From contig JANNSX010000360.1 of assembly GCA_031403155.1 (NCBI GenBank), positions 1 to 17,403 on the forward strand: a stretch of 17,403 nt of DNA, given 5' to 3'. The translations under genes were made by a program, and so were the position numbers. This document shows positions 6,715-13,767 of the stretch, piece after piece. The first letter of the stretch is position 1. The number at the start of each line of letters is the position of its first letter. Origin of the DNA: JANNSX01 sp031403155. Lineage in GTDB: Bacteria > Pseudomonadota > Alphaproteobacteria > Rhizobiales > Hyphomicrobiaceae. A model generated the notes under the pieces. That model ran no database searches, was not told the DNA's origin, and saw nothing but the letters and a program-made list of their open reading frames with translations.

Positions 6715-6968
6715 CAGCTTGCATCAATCGGGCGTCATCGAGCGTCGCCGCTCTGGGGCCGGCATCCGCCCCTGCGAGCGGGGCCGTGGCCAATTCCACT
6801 ACGCCTTCCCCGGCGAGTATGGCGGCCTGGGGCGGCGCGGTGCTCTCCGTCGGCTCCATCGCTTGGGGCGGCGCCATGGCCTGGCACGGCTACGACAACG
6901 AGGTGGCGCGCTTCACCCGCAACGTGCTCCGCCGTTTCGACAATCCTGCTCCGTTCAAGATGCCGTGA
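6701..6968 (+). pseudogene. Decayed N,N-dimethylformamidase large-subunit-like fragments
   Basis: Two pieces in different frames resemble the DMFase large subunit (an iron amidohydrolase normally of about 750 residues). Piece one, about 6707-6829 in the frame of 6707, reads SLHQSGVIERRRSGAGIRP, then QFHYAFPGEYGGL, like the family motif GEYGGLWR. Piece two, 6828-6968 in the next frame, reads GGAVLSVGSIAWGGAMAWHG, then YDNEVARFTRNVLRRF, like the family C-terminus, and ends with TGA. Most of the gene, including its N-terminal domain, is missing. The pieces lie directly after the small-subunit-like segment, which supports the assignment. Family recognition is from memory. A database comparison would settle it. 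Confidence 0.55.
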
Positions 6969-7025
6969 CGGACGCCCGGCTATGTCGGCTAGGATTGGCC
7001 CGACACGGCAATCCGAGGACACGAC

Positions 7026-7958
7026 ATGGCCAGCATCAACAACATCTTCGGCGGCACGCCCGCGACAACCTTCATGGGATTGCCGGCGGGCAGCCTCGAC
7101 AACATCCAAGCCGGCATCGGCGTGCTGGGCATTCCCGTGGCGACGCCCTACGCCGTGACCGGTCCCTATGCCGCCGGCATGTGCCAGGCCGTGCGCCAGG
7201 CGGTCGCGGGCTACGGCAATGCGCTCGATCACATGGATTTCGACCTGGGTGGCCGCATCCGCGGCGACGGCGGTAAGACCATGCTCGACTATGGCGATCT
7301 CGCCTGGGACGCGAAGGATTTCGAGAAAAACCGCGCGGCGATCCGCAAGACCATCGGCGGAATGCTGAAGGCCGGCACGACGCCGGTCGTGATCGGCGGC
7401 GATGACTCCATTCCCATTCCCGTCTATCAGGCCTTCGAGGGCCACGGGCCGCTCGACATTCTCCTGATTGATGCCCACACCGATTTCCGCGACGAGGTCA
7501 ACGGCGAGACGCTCGGCCTCTCCTCGACCATGCGGCGCGCCTCCGAGATGGGCCATGTCGGCAAGCTCGTGATGGCCGGCCAGCGCTCGATTGGGTCCGC
7601 CAAGGTCGCCGACTACGAGGAAGCTCTGAAGCGCAACGTCACCATCATCACCGCGCGCAAGCTGCACGCCGAAGGCCTGAAGTCGACGCTCGATGCGATC
7701 CCCAAGGGGAGAAAACTCTGGATCAATCTCGATGTTGATGCGATGGAACCTTCCATCATGCCGGCCGTCATCGGCCCGGCACCGGGTGGCTTGAGCTTCT
7801 GGCAAGTCGTCGAGCTGATCGCAGGCGCCGCCGAGCGCACCACCCTCGCCGGCTTCTCGATGGTCGAGTTCGTCGCCGAGAAGGACACGAGCGGTCTCGC
7901 CGCGCTCAACCTCGCGCGGATACTGTGCAATGTGCTGGGAGTGATGGCGCGAAGATAG
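7026..7958 (+). CDS. Ureohydrolase-superfamily protein (agmatinase-like)
   Basis: This 310-residue protein belongs to the arginase/agmatinase superfamily, manganese hydrolases that split urea or another amine from guanidino compounds. Conserved blocks are GGDDS (124-128), DAHTDFRD (149-156, putative ligands Asp149, His151, Asp153), DVD (Asp236, Asp238) and PAPGG. The usual first-metal ligand is a histidine in GGDHS, but here it is Asp127. The usual DP after the second motif is EP (Glu241). From memory, GGDDS versions occur in a subgroup of rhizobial agmatinase-like proteins, so the variant is probably functional though the substrate is uncertain. GAGGA lies 6 bases before the ATG. It is the last gene of the plus-strand set after the formamidase remnants. 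Confidence 0.85.
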   Translation: MASINNIFGGTPATTFMGLPAGSLDNIQAGIGVLGIPVATPYAVTGPYAAGMCQAVRQAVAGYGNALDHMDFDLGGRIRGDGGKTMLDYGDLAWDAKDFEKNRAAIRKTIGGMLKAGTTPVVIGGDDSIPIPVYQAFEGHGPLDILLIDAHTDFRDEVNGETLGLSSTMRRASEMGHVGKLVMAGQRSIGSAKVADYEEALKRNVTIITARKLHAEGLKSTLDAIPKGRKLWINLDVDAMEPSIMPAVIGPAPGGLSFWQVVELIAGAAERTTLAGFSMVEFVAEKDTSGLAALNLARILCNVLGVMARR

Positions 7959-8041
7959 TTCAGCAAATCATCAGGCGAGTTCCCACGCATGCTCGCAGAT
8001 CGACTCTGTGCACGCTACCCCTGCGGCCTCTCTGTAGTCCG

Positions 8042-8060
8042 CCCTCCCACATGGGGAGGG
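8042..8060. repeat. Short palindrome downstream of the ureohydrolase gene
   Basis: CCCTCCC (8042-8048) and GGGAGGG (8054-8060) pair over 7 bp with a 5-base loop. The motif resembles a degraded, shorter version of the C/G-rich palindromes at 11997-12041 and 12149-12187. It lies about 84 bases after the ureohydrolase stop, in the 200-base gap before a convergent gene, and could act as a weak terminator. No T-run follows. Confidence 0.4.
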
Positions 8061-8160
8061 TGAGCGGCAGCCACAAGGGAAGTCGTTGCCACAACCATCA
8101 CTGAAGGGAGACCGGCAGTCGCCCGCGCTTCTCCACGTTCATGGGCGACGGTCGCCACCC

Positions 8161-8844
8161 TCACCTGAAATTGCTCACCCCCGTGAAGAAATACCCCCCG
8201 AGCCCCACCGTGAAAACGAGGTTGCCGTAGAGGGCGTGCTCGAGGGCCACGGCCCAGAAGGAGTTGGTCCGCAGGTAGCGCCACGCGAAGATTGCGCCGC
8301 CGAAGAAGGTGAGAATGATCGAGGGCCAGTTCCAGAAGAAGATGTGACCGAAGGAGAAGAGCGCGGCGTTGACGAGGATGCCGAGTGAGGGCCTCGCCTC
8401 GAACAGTTGCCGATAGCGGTGAAAGAAGAACACGCGGTAGATGATCTCCTGCGTCACCACCGAGATGATCGGATAGGCAAGCATCACGAACAGCCAGAGG
8501 CGCGGCCGGGCGAGTGGAAGCGAGAGAAAACGCGCTGGGTCTTGGGCGTAGACCCAATACGCAAGCCCACCGCCGAGCACCACGAACATGCCGAGGATCA
8601 TCAGGAGTTCGCGGCGGCCAAAGCCGCGATTGAGCGCCTTGCGCATGGAAAAGCTGCGGTCGGCCAGCATCAGAATGACCATCAGCCCAAGTACCGGCAT
8701 GAGCGCCGTGAAGAGCGGCACGTGGCCCTTATAGATGACCCCCGCCATGGCCAGCGGCAGACCCAGGAACAGCACGAGCATTTCCAGCCAGCGGCGGAAG
8801 CGCTGGCCGGAGGTCAGGGCGATCGTGGTGACGGTCTGTGTCAT
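8161..8844 (-). CDS. CPBP-family intramembrane metalloprotease
   Basis: This 227-residue protein has several hydrophobic segments (about 20-40, 45-62, 80-100, 113-130, 155-185, 195-222) and matches the CPBP/Rce1/YdiL family, bacterial relatives of the CAAX prenyl protease. The family motifs are present in order: QEIIYR (132-137) in place of the usual EExxxR, FSFGH (163-167) and HALYGN (203-208). They would form the intramembrane metal site. The first glutamate of the EE pair is Gln132. QE is seen in a known subgroup, so activity is not excluded. GAGGG lies just before the ATG. It is convergent with the ureohydrolase gene. Substrates of this family in bacteria are mostly unknown. Confidence 0.85.
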   Translation of the reverse strand: MTQTVTTIALTSGQRFRRWLEMLVLFLGLPLAMAGVIYKGHVPLFTALMPVLGLMVILMLADRSFSMRKALNRGFGRRELLMILGMFVVLGGGLAYWVYAQDPARFLSLPLARPRLWLFVMLAYPIISVVTQEIIYRVFFFHRYRQLFEARPSLGILVNAALFSFGHIFFWNWPSIILTFFGGAIFAWRYLRTNSFWAVALEHALYGNLVFTVGLGGYFFTGVSNFR

Positions 8845-8995
8845 TGCCCTCGATGGAAGAGCCCGACGCGCGGCGTCGACTCGTGAGCGGGCGGCTTACC
8901 ACGCTATCTACGCATCGGGTTGAAGCCTGTCACCACACTGGCGAGAGACCCTCCTGGCATGCGACGGCGACGGGAGTGCGGCACTTCGCGGAATC

Positions 8996-9337
8996 TCACC
9001 CGGCGACCGGCGTCGCACGGAAGAGGCAGAGATACGCCTCGCCGTCCCGCTCGAGCCGATAGCTGCGGAAGCGCGCCTTGGCGAGATCGGCCGCGTCCAC
9101 CCCATGCACCTGCTCGACGAGGGCGAGCCAGCGCACGCGGGCCTTCATGACGGCCAGCTCCCGGTCGCGATCGACGGCGATGCCGGTGACCGGGCCGAGG
9201 CCGGCGACCGGCTCGGCCTCGGCGTCAATCAGGCGGAAATTTGTCTTGATCGTCCGGCCGATGTCCATGCCGGCCAGCACGGCGCAGTTGACGAGGACCT
9301 CGAAGCGGGACGGGGCGTTTTCGATCTGGGTGCGCAT
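8996..9337 (-). CDS. Hypothetical protein, 113 residues
   Basis: I do not recognise the family. The start ATG at 9337 was chosen because GGGAG lies about 8 bases upstream. A longer frame from 9388 adds 17 residues without a better site. The protein looks soluble and globular, with no signal peptide or long hydrophobic segment. It mixes strand-like stretches (RFEVLVNCAVLAGM, GPVTGIAVDRDREL, RFRSYRLERDGEAYLCLFRA) with a helical centre (AVMKARVRWLALVEQVHGV). It follows era on the same strand with a 136-base gap and precedes the CPBP gene by about 150 bases, so co-transcription with era is possible but not evident. Codon usage and GC are like the surroundings. Confidence 0.7.
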   Translation of the reverse strand: MRTQIENAPSRFEVLVNCAVLAGMDIGRTIKTNFRLIDAEAEPVAGLGPVTGIAVDRDRELAVMKARVRWLALVEQVHGVDAADLAKARFRSYRLERDGEAYLCLFRATPVAG

Positions 9338-9473
9338 GGTCGTCTCCCTGAGCTTTGCGCGCCCGGTCGTGGCGGCTGCCGGACGCATTGCTCAGGAGGA
9401 AATATAACCCATGCGCCGATCCCGCGCGGTTACGCAGGTAACAGACGGCAAGAAAATCAGCCTGTGCCGTTGG

Positions 9474-10379
9474 TTAATCCTTGGGAAAATCGAGTCCTAG
9501 GGCCTCGTAGTGCTCCCGGGAGTCGCCCCAGCGCTCTTTGACCTTCACGAACAGGAAGAGATGCACCTTCCGCTCGAGGACGGCCTGAATGTCCTTCCGC
9601 GCCTCCATGGAAATCGCCTTGATGGTCCCGCCCTTGTGACCGAGCACGATCTGGCGTTGGCTGTCGCGCTCGACATAGATCGTCTGCTCGATGCGCACGC
9701 TGCCGTCCTTCAGCTCCTTCCAGGCCGAGGTCTCGACGGTGGAGGCATAGGGGAGCTCCTCGTGCAGGCGCAGGTAGAGCTTCTCGCGCGTGAGCTCGGC
9801 AGCGGTGAGCCTCAGCGGCGCGTCGGCGATCTGGTCCTCCGGAAACATCCAAGGACCCTTCGGCATGGCGGCAGCGAGCCAATCGCTGAGATCCTCGACG
9901 CCCGAACCGCCCAGCGCCGAAATCATGAAGGTCTGCTCGAAGGGCACGCGGGCATTGATCGCCTGGACCAGCGCCAACAGCTTCGGCTTTTCGAACTTGT
10001 CGACCTTGTTGATGACGAGGATGCGGCGGCGGCCGAACGTCTCGAGTTTGGCGAGGATCGGATCGTCCGTCACGTCGATGGGCCTCGCCGCGTCGACGAG
10101 CAGCGCCGTCACATCGGCATCGCCCGCTTCCGTCCAGGCGGCCCCCACCATCGCCCGGTCGAGACGGCGGCGGGGCGCGAAGATGCCGGGCGTGTCGACG
10201 AGGACGACCTGGGTCGCCCCCTTCATCAGGATGCCGCGAAGCCGCGCGCGCGTCGTTTGCACCTTGTGGGTGACGATCGAGATCTTGGCGCCGACCAGCG
10301 CGTTGACGAGCGTGGATTTCCCCGCGTTCGGCGCACCGATGATGGCAACGAAACCCGCGCGGCGCTCGTCTTCACTCAT
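9474..10379 (-). CDS. era: Era, GTPase for 16S rRNA and 30S assembly
   Basis: This 301-residue protein is Era, the Ras-like GTPase that binds the 3' end of 16S rRNA during small-subunit maturation. GTPase motifs are present: G1 GAPNAGKS (15-22), G2 region TTRAR (42-46), G3 DTPG (62-65), G4 NKVD (124-127) and G5 SAL (154-156). The C-terminal KH RNA-binding domain carries GHKGGTIK (247-254). Length is normal. Its ATG overlaps the end of rnc by 8 bases, which suggests translational coupling. The rnc-era order is widely conserved and links RNase III processing of rRNA with Era-assisted maturation. The start is fixed by the overlap and by family N-termini. No neighbouring recO is seen downstream. 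Confidence 0.97.
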   Translation of the reverse strand: MSEDERRAGFVAIIGAPNAGKSTLVNALVGAKISIVTHKVQTTRARLRGILMKGATQVVLVDTPGIFAPRRRLDRAMVGAAWTEAGDADVTALLVDAARPIDVTDDPILAKLETFGRRRILVINKVDKFEKPKLLALVQAINARVPFEQTFMISALGGSGVEDLSDWLAAAMPKGPWMFPEDQIADAPLRLTAAELTREKLYLRLHEELPYASTVETSAWKELKDGSVRIEQTIYVERDSQRQIVLGHKGGTIKAISMEARKDIQAVLERKVHLFLFVKVKERWGDSREHYEALGLDFPKD

Positions 10380-11073
10380 GTTTGGAATCCCACATACCGA
10401 GCCGCGTCAGCATCGACTTGGCGGCGGCCTGCTCGGCCTGGCGCTTGTTGGGGCCGGTGCCGCTCGCGGCCTCCTGCCCCTTGATCTTCACCTCGGAGGT
10501 GAAATTCGGCGCATGCTGCGGCCCGGCGCGCTTGACTTCCTTGTACTGGGGCAGATCGGGGCCGAGCGACTGCGCCCATTCCTGCAGCGCGGTCTTCGGA
10601 TCGGCGCGGACGGCAGTGGCGCCATCCACCTGATCGCTCCACAGCGCGCGGATAACATCGCGCGTCTTCTCGAAGCCGGCATCGATGTAGAGCGCGCCGA
10701 GCAGCGCCTCGCAGGCATCCGCCAGGATGTTGCTCTTGGCGCGCCCGCCCGAGCCCTGCTCGCTGACGCTCATGATGAGTTGCGGCCCGAGGCCGAGCTC
10801 ATTGGCGACCGCAGCGCAGGTCTCACGCCGCACGAGCCGGTTGAAGCGGCGCGCCAGATCGCCCTCGGAGGCGCGCGGAAACTGCTCGCAGATGACCTCG
10901 GCGATGACGAGGCCGAGCACGCGATCGCCCAGGAATTCGAGCCTCTCGTTGTCGCTCGCCGCGCTGTTGCCGTCGCGCGCGCTCGAATGCGTCAAGGCCT
11001 GCTCGAGCAGCGCCTTGCGCTTGAAGCGATGGCCCAGTGCCTGTTCCAGATCGCGGCGGCTTTTGGTCTTCAA
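10372..11073 (-). CDS. rnc: Ribonuclease III
   Basis: This 233-residue enzyme cleaves double-stranded RNA in rRNA precursors and some mRNAs. The signature NERLEFLGD is at 42-50, with catalytic metal ligands Glu43, Glu46 and Asp50, then Asp119 and Glu122 in LADACEALLGA. A double-stranded RNA-binding domain follows (about 160-228: DPKTALQEWAQ to KRQAEQAAAKSML). No ATG or GTG exists in frame near the N-terminus. I chose TTG at 11073, which gives a normal length and begins 8 bases after the lepB stop. Another TTG at 11121 would add 16 residues and overlap lepB. It precedes era with an 8-base overlap. Confidence 0.94.
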   Translation of the reverse strand: MKTKSRRDLEQALGHRFKRKALLEQALTHSSARDGNSAASDNERLEFLGDRVLGLVIAEVICEQFPRASEGDLARRFNRLVRRETCAAVANELGLGPQLIMSVSEQGSGGRAKSNILADACEALLGALYIDAGFEKTRDVIRALWSDQVDGATAVRADPKTALQEWAQSLGPDLPQYKEVKRAGPQHAPNFTSEVKIKGQEAASGTGPNKRQAEQAAAKSMLTRLGMWDSKHE

Positions 11074-11080
11074 GATGGCA

Positions 11081-11866
11081 TCACCGCGTGAGTTGCCCGA
11101 GGCGGGACCAGCGCGTGGCAAGCGGCCATTTCCAGACCTCCCACCAATTGGCCGAGCCGTCGGTGGAGAAGAAGATGATCTCGGCGCGGCCGATGAAATT
11201 TTGCAACGGCACGTAACCGACCTCGTCGGCCCCCTGGAACCGGGAATCGGAGGAGTTGTCGCGGTTGTCGCCCATCATGAAATAGTGACCTGGCGGAACC
11301 ACATACTCGGCCGTGTTGTCGCCGGAACGATCGGGCGACCGGTCGAGCACGAAGTATTTCACACCGTTCGGCAGCGTCTCCTCGAAACGGGGAATCCTGC
11401 GGATGTTGCCGGCGCTGGCCGGCTCCTCGTAGTCCTCGACCCGTGCCTTTGGTATGGCATTGCCGTTGATGTAGAGCACGCCGTCCTTCATCTGCACCCG
11501 TTCGCCCGGCAGGCCGATCACCCGCTTGATGAAGTCTTCCTCGAGATTGGTCGGCTTGCGGAAGACGGCGATGTCGCCACGCTCGGGCGTGCCCTCCCAG
11601 ACGCGGCCGGAGAAGGACACGACGTTGAGGGGCCAGGAGAACGAATACTGGCTGTAGCCGTATTTGTACTTCGACACGAACAGATAGTCGCCGACCAGCA
11701 GCGTGTTCTCCATCGAGCCCGAGGGGATATTGAAGGGCTGGTAGAGGAAGATGCGCACGAGGATGGCGAGCGCCAGCGCCTGTAGCACGACCTTGATGAT
11801 GTCCCAGGCTTCGGAGCCGGAGGACCTTTCGGACGTCGCGCTGGTCTTTGTCAGGGGCTCGGTCAA
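11081..11866 (-). CDS. lepB: Signal peptidase I
   Basis: This 261-residue membrane protease removes signal peptides from exported proteins on the outer face of the inner membrane. One N-terminal transmembrane segment is visible (about 22-41: DIIKVVLQALALAILVRIFL). Catalytic Ser51 lies in IPSGSM, and general base Lys114 in DFIKRVIGLPGE. The box MGDNRDNSSDSR is present. I place the start at TTG 11866, with AGAGG 5 bases upstream. The frame stays open 53 codons further, but that part looks random and covers intergenic repeats. It lies between acpS, separated by 483 bases, and rnc, 7 bases downstream, a common alphaproteobacterial order. Since rnc and era lie closely behind, a promoter in the upstream gap probably serves all three. 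Confidence 0.95.
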   Translation of the reverse strand: MTEPLTKTSATSERSSGSEAWDIIKVVLQALALAILVRIFLYQPFNIPSGSMENTLLVGDYLFVSKYKYGYSQYSFSWPLNVVSFSGRVWEGTPERGDIAVFRKPTNLEEDFIKRVIGLPGERVQMKDGVLYINGNAIPKARVEDYEEPASAGNIRRIPRFEETLPNGVKYFVLDRSPDRSGDNTAEYVVPPGHYFMMGDNRDNSSDSRFQGADEVGYVPLQNFIGRAEIIFFSTDGSANWWEVWKWPLATRWSRLGQLTR

Positions 11867-11996
11867 GGGGACCTCTGGAATGGCTCGTGTCCGGGATGAA
11901 GCAGGCCTCGCGGGCCCCGCCCCTATACCCTTTGCCGGGGCAAGGTGGCAATCGAAGGGCTGGTTGCCCCGGGCGTTGGCGCATCTGTCGATACCA

Positions 11997-12041
11997 AGAC
12001 CCACCCCCACCCTGTCCCTCGCCACTAGGGGGAGGGGACCT
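11997..12041 (-). repeat. C/G-rich intergenic repeat, copy 1 (inverted relative to copy 2)
   Basis: Read on the minus strand, this begins TCCCCTCCCCCTAGTGGC and ends with a run of G/T-rich sequence (GGGTGGGGGTGGG). It aligns closely with the plus-strand copy at 12149-12187 (TTCCCCTCCCCCTTGTGGGG, then TTAGGGGTGGGGG). The stem is less perfect than in copy 2. This is a dispersed palindromic repeat, not a gene. Confidence 0.6.
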
Positions 12042-12148
12042 TGGGGTTATCCCGCGTTTGCCAACAGACACTTGGTAGCGCTCACGAAAAGCCCTCGGCA
12101 GCAGGTCTTGCCGTGAGACCCCCGCATGATTGGAGTGCGGTCTCTCCG

Positions 12149-12187
12149 TTCCCCTCCCCCTTGTGGGGAGGGGTTAGGGGTGGGGGC
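12149..12187 (+). repeat. C/G-rich intergenic repeat, copy 2
   Basis: CCCCTCCCC (12151-12159) pairs perfectly with GGGGAGGGG (12165-12173) around the loop CTTGT, followed by TTAGGGGTGGGGG. It is the better preserved copy of the family also present at 11997-12041 in reverse. Such elements are common between genes in GC-rich Proteobacteria. Confidence 0.65.
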
Positions 12188-12349
12188 CCGCTTAAGCAAG
12201 CGAGTCTTGTAGAAGTAAAACCTCTCTAGTCGCTTCGCGACAGCCTCCGCACGTCGAGTCGGAGACGCGCCTCCGGCGCGATGGGGAGGCGGGAGCAAAA
12301 TCGAGGCATTGCCGTGATTAGGCTGAGTAGCGACAGGGTTGGATCAAGT

Positions 12350-12763
12350 TTACCGCCGATCCTCTTTCGTTCTTATGCCCGAGATGATGACAATGGCCTG
12401 GGCGAGGGGAAAATCGTCGGTGATGGTCAGGTCGATGCGGGCCTCGTAGCCCTCGGGTGTGATTGCCTCTAGCCGGGCGAGGGCCCCCCCTGTCAGGGCA
12501 AATGTCGGCCGGCCGGTCGGCAGGTTCACCACGCCCATGTCCCGCCAGAACACACCTTGGCTGAGCCCCGTCCCGAGCGCCTTGGCGCAAGCCTCCTTGG
12601 CGGCGAAGCGCTTGGCGTAGGAGGCGGCCCGCGCCGCCCGCCGGTCGGATTTGGCGCGCTCGACGGGCGTGAAGATGCGGTCGAGGAAGCGGTCGCCGTA
12701 GCGCTCGATGGCCTTCTCGATGCGGCGGATGTCGATGAGGTCGTTGCCGAGGCCGATGATCAT
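12350..12763 (-). CDS. acpS: Holo-[acyl-carrier-protein] synthase
   Basis: This 137-residue enzyme transfers the 4'-phosphopantetheine arm from coenzyme A to acyl carrier protein, activating it for fatty acid synthesis. The family motifs are clear: IGLGNDLIDI with magnesium ligand Asp8, and KRFAAKEACAKALGTG with the second ligand Glu57. Length is typical. The ATG overlaps the pdxJ stop (ATGA, 12760-12763), so translation is probably coupled. The tail IRTKEDRR is short and charged. pdxJ-acpS adjacency is a widely conserved arrangement. lepB follows on the same strand after a long repeat-bearing gap. Confidence 0.96.
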   Translation of the reverse strand: MIIGLGNDLIDIRRIEKAIERYGDRFLDRIFTPVERAKSDRRAARAASYAKRFAAKEACAKALGTGLSQGVFWRDMGVVNLPTGRPTFALTGGALARLEAITPEGYEARIDLTITDDFPLAQAIVIISGIRTKEDRR

Positions 12764-13530
12764 GCCCTCGCTCGCCCGCGGTCCATGGCCGCCCGCATTC
12801 TCCGGATGGTCTCTGCGAAACCGACGAAGATCGCCTCGCCGACCAGGAAATGGCCGATGTTGAGCTCGGCCAGCTCGGGGAGCGTAGAAATCCGCTCGGC
12901 GGTCTCATAGTCGAGGCCGTGGCCGGCATGGGGTTCGAGGCCGAGGGAGGCCGCCTGCGCCGAACCGCGCTTCAGCCGCTCGAATTCCTTTTCGGCCTTC
13001 GCAGCCTCGCCGTGCGCGATTGCATCGCACCAGGCGCCGGCGTGGAGCTCGACGATGGGAGCCTTGAGACGCGCCGACGCCTCGATGGCCTTCGCATCCG
13101 CCTCGATGAACAGCGAGACGCGGATGCCGGCATCGCTCAGCTTGGCGATGTAGGGCGCCAGATGATTGTGCCCGCCCACGACATCGAGCCCGCCCTCGGT
13201 CGTGCGCTCCTCGCGCTTCTCCGGCACCAGGCAGACGGCATGCGGCTTGATGCGCAGCGCGATCTTCAGCATCTCCTCGGTCGCGGCCATCTCGAAGTTG
13301 AGGGGCTTGGAAATCTCCGCTTTGATCCGCTCCATGTCGGCATCGCGGATGTGGCGGCGGTCTTCCCTGAGATGCGCCGTGATGCCGTCGGCACCCGCCT
13401 CGATGGCAAGATGAGCGGCCCGCACGGGATCGGGTAGCGCCCCGCCGCGGGCGTTCCTGACGGTCGCCACATGGTCGATGTTGATCCCGAGGCGGAGCGG
13501 ACGGAGGGTGGATCTGGGTTGTGCGGGCAT
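12760..13530 (-). CDS. pdxJ: Pyridoxine 5'-phosphate synthase
   Basis: This 256-residue TIM-barrel enzyme condenses 1-deoxy-D-xylulose 5-phosphate with 3-amino-2-oxopropyl phosphate to make pyridoxine 5'-phosphate, the last ring-forming step of the DXP-dependent vitamin B6 pathway. Conserved segments are GINIDHVATVRNARGG, ADGITAHLREDRRHI, MLKIALRIKPHAVCLVPE, GIRVSLFIEAD, VELHAG, GHGLDYE and ELNIGHFLVGEAIFVG. I chose ATG 13530. A TTG six codons upstream (13548) is possible. Neither has a strong ribosome binding site. It overlaps acpS by 4 bases. Upstream lies a palindrome-rich spacer behind gyrA. Confidence 0.96.
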   Translation of the reverse strand: MPAQPRSTLRPLRLGINIDHVATVRNARGGALPDPVRAAHLAIEAGADGITAHLREDRRHIRDADMERIKAEISKPLNFEMAATEEMLKIALRIKPHAVCLVPEKREERTTEGGLDVVGGHNHLAPYIAKLSDAGIRVSLFIEADAKAIEASARLKAPIVELHAGAWCDAIAHGEAAKAEKEFERLKRGSAQAASLGLEPHAGHGLDYETAERISTLPELAELNIGHFLVGEAIFVGFAETIRRMRAAMDRGRARA

Positions 13531-13645
13531 GGCTGTGAACGCGCTCAAATTTTCGATGCCCGAAGGCTAGCACAACCCACGGCGTTAACGCCAAGTGGGA
13601 CGGAGCGCGAGGGTGTGCCGGCTCCTATCTGCTCCAACATCTCGG

Positions 13646-13693
13646 CCAACCCGTAGGGCGCAATAGCGTTTCAGCGTATTACGCCGGGGTTGG
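13646..13693. repeat. REP-like palindrome, copy A, downstream of gyrA
   Basis: CCAACCC (13646-13652) pairs with GGGTTGG (13687-13693), and GGGCGCAATAGCG pairs imperfectly with CGTATTACGCC across a short loop. The core GTAGGGCGCAATAGC to CGTATTACGCC matches the reverse complement of the palindrome at 13736-13767. The two copies are therefore inverted relative to each other, about 45 bases apart. Confidence 0.6.
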
Positions 13694-13735
13694 GCAACGT
13701 CCTATCGAACGTCGTCAACGGCCGGACCTCGGCGC

Positions 13736-13767
13736 GGCGCAATACGCCCGAAGTGGGCTATTGCGCC
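13736..13767 (-). repeat. REP-like palindrome, copy B, directly after the gyrA stop
   Basis: GGCGCAATA (13736-13744) pairs with TATTGCGCC (13759-13767), and the inner GCCC/GGGC extends the stem past one bulged C with loop GAAGT. It starts at the base after the gyrA stop codon on the minus strand. It can terminate transcription weakly or shield the gyrA message from 3' exonucleases. No T-run follows. Confidence 0.65.

Larger units (their letters stand above)
11867..12349. other. acpS-lepB intergenic gap holding repeats, no gene seen
   Basis: This 483-base gap breaks the otherwise tight pdxJ-acpS and lepB-rnc-era blocks. I see no convincing gene. It holds a 9-bp inverted repeat CCGGGGCAA (11935-11943)/TTGCCCCGG (11964-11972) and two copies of a C/G-rich palindromic repeat in opposite orientations. 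Short frames here translate to PTPNPSPQGGGE, a well-known spurious peptide of such repeats. A lepB promoter should lie near 11870-11990 on the minus strand, but none is clear. Confidence 0.5.

Noticed and set aside
6735..7805. 356-codon minus-strand frame antisense to the ureohydrolase
   Set aside because: The plus strand encodes clear ureohydrolase motifs and has a good ribosome binding site.
9411..9500. 29-codon plus-strand ORF with AGGAGG upstream, between era and the next gene
   Set aside because: The spacing to the ATG is long (about 11 bases), it overlaps the era 3' end, and the product has no recognisable character.
12047..12298. Minus-strand ORF containing PTPNPSPQGGGE
   Set aside because: This peptide is a typical false translation of a C/G-rich intergenic repeat. 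The palindrome at 12149-12187 explains it.
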